From the NCBI GenBank assembly GCA_016124735.1, contig WGMZ01000019.1, positions 90,487 through 154,486 of the forward strand: DNA of 64,000 nt, read 5' to 3'. The DNA is from Bacteroidota bacterium (GTDB lineage: Bacteria > Bacteroidota > Bacteroidia > UBA8524). This document shows, piece after piece, positions 63,130 through 64,000 of the stretch. Under the pieces are notes generated by a model. It was given only the letters and a program-made list of their open reading frames with translations. It made no database searches and was not told the origin of the DNA. Within the stretch, counting starts at the first letter, position 1; the number at the start of each line of letters is the position of its first letter. Both the position numbers and the translations under genes were made by a program.

Positions 63130-63891
63130 ATGAGCACCGAATTAGACATATACAACCGCATTCTATTCCTCGACCTTCGGCCTTGGATGAACAGCAATGT
63201 TTCTGAGATGAAGTTTAAACAGGATTTAAACGACCTTGAAAAGACCTATTATCAGGTACAACCGAGCTTTGAACTTTCTTTTCCCAATCCCTTATCCAAC
63301 AAGCGGAAATACTTTACCGCACTCATTGACCATGAAGCTATCCGCTTTCTCAACAACCTCCACAAAGCTGTTGAAGAAGCTGTCAACGATAACGAAAAGA
63401 AATACCATGTTCATTGGGCTTTGACCAGAACATTACCACAAAAACTCAAAGAGCTTGCTCAGGTATTAAATGAACGCCAGTACCAAGAAGAGCAATACCA
63501 ACCCAAAACAGGATTATCCAGCCAGGACAAAGTCTTGGCTGATGAATCCTTTATCATTCATTACTTAAAGCATGAATTGGTCAGGTTGTTCATGGAGATT
63601 CAGGAAGCCTACCCAAGTTTGCTAAAGCAAGATCCGCTAACCGAAGAAGAAATCTATTACACCTACTTTGAGCAAACAGCACCTCAACCAAGTGTAATCG
63701 TTGAAGCAACCAAAAAGCCACTTGCTAAAGCAGCACCTATCAAACCCGATTCGGTTGAAGCCTCCACATTTCAGCCAATATCAAATGATGTTCGCCCTGA
63801 AAAGAAAGGCATTTTGCCTTTCAGCACCATTATCAAAAATCCAAATCGCTTCGGGAGCTTTGTGGAGTTTCCGCGCAAAGTGATCCAGTAG
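63130..63891 (+). pseudogene. Unknown mobile-element protein, 3' end apparently cut by an IS
   Basis: Frame of 253 codons. No family recognised; residues 1-160 are helical and charged (YNRILFLDLRPWMNSNVSEM, FLNNLHKAVEEAVNDNEKKY), followed by a Pro/Ala-rich linker (about 185-225). The last ten codons (from about 63861) read into a sequence with four TTCCGCG repeats typical of an IS21-family end, so the native C-terminus is probably missing. Whether the part left is functional is unknown. It is 6 bases after the deiminase gene, in the same unit. Confidence 0.6.
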
Positions 63892-64000
63892 TTCCGCGGC
63901 AATGAGGTCCACCTATTCCGCGTCAAATTGACCCGTCTATTCCGCGTTAAACTGACCCCCCTGAAATACAAGAAGGCTCTGCTGTTTTGCGGGCCATTTA
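63861..64000. mobile_element. Left end of an IS21-family-like insertion sequence (continues beyond window)
   Basis: From TGTGGAGTTTCCGCGCAAAG at 63861, TTCCGCG recurs at 63869, 63892, 63916 and 63940, each followed by a ..AA..TGA.CC tail: four repeats at 23-24-base spacing. IS21-family ends begin with TG and carry several transposase-binding repeats of about this size. The istA/istB genes would lie past 64000; orientation is not known. Confidence 0.62.

Overview
The window comes from the chromosome of a Bacteroidota bacterium of Flavobacteriales/Sphingobacteriales type. The grounds are several secreted proteins with type IX secretion (T9SS) C-terminal sorting domains of both type A and type B, promoters of the Bacteroidota form TAnnTTTG in place of a sigma70 -10 box, typical Bacteroidota operons (fnr-usp-ccoI-ccoS; moxR-DUF58-DUF4129-SpoIIM), and a Kdo transferase showing a Gram-negative envelope. 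Species cannot be named from the sequence.

Layout. 1-3556: end of an Fnr/Crp regulator, an Fnr-like box, a Usp-like protein, and the copper ATPase CcoI with CcoS for cbb3 oxidase assembly. 3587-8036: paaG, a PAP2-like membrane protein and rpoN leftward, asnS rightward. 8309-18730: exopolyphosphatase, a UbiA prenyltransferase, a T9SS subtilisin-like protease, a secreted protein of unknown role, a candidate structured RNA of about 200 nt, and a 1282-residue T9SS surface protein. 18742-23497 (leftward): phenylacetyl-CoA epoxidase genes paaB-C-D without paaA or paaE, preceded by a perfect palindrome; upstream of them an operon of an MbnP-like protein and two di-haem MauG/CcpA peroxidases. 23560-29654 (leftward): DUF58, MoxR, DUF4350, DUF4129, a membrane protein and SpoIIM, with an RDD protein divergent. 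30440-32788: pdxJ and an ABC-F ATPase.

32789-34412 has no convincing protein gene. It holds a 113-bp tandem repeat in four copies, a 15-bp-arm palindrome, and tRNA-Pro(CGG) with its terminator. 34461-37358: a T9SS type B protein and a methyltransferase. 37472-52175 is one leftward exopolysaccharide/O-antigen-type cluster of 14 genes: aminotransferase, Ugd, UDP-xylose synthase, acyltransferase, GalE, chain-length protein, flippase, polymerase, two glycosyltransferases, ligase-like protein, initiating sugar-phosphate transferase, a nucleotidyltransferase-fold protein and a degenerate SDR. 52254-54941: an outer-membrane protein, waaA and a secreted protein.

54958-55826 pairs a 68-bp, five-copy hairpin repeat with a DUF559 endonuclease gene. 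55926-57622: carotenoid genes crtZ and cruF flanking a glutathione peroxidase. 57686-60049: DUF2452, a secreted protein and mnmE.

60032-64000 looks like the left end of an integrated mobile element at the 3' end of mnmE: an SGI1-like attachment sequence, 10-bp phased repeats, an excisionase-like HTH protein, a tyrosine recombinase, a translationally coupled pair (uracil-DNA-glycosylase-fold protein and agmatine/peptidyl-arginine deiminase-fold protein), and a gene apparently interrupted by an IS21-family end that runs off the window. The least explained items are the MbnP plus two-peroxidase operon, the glycosylase-deiminase cargo pair, the DUF559-hairpin repeat locus and the structured RNA at 14648-14844.
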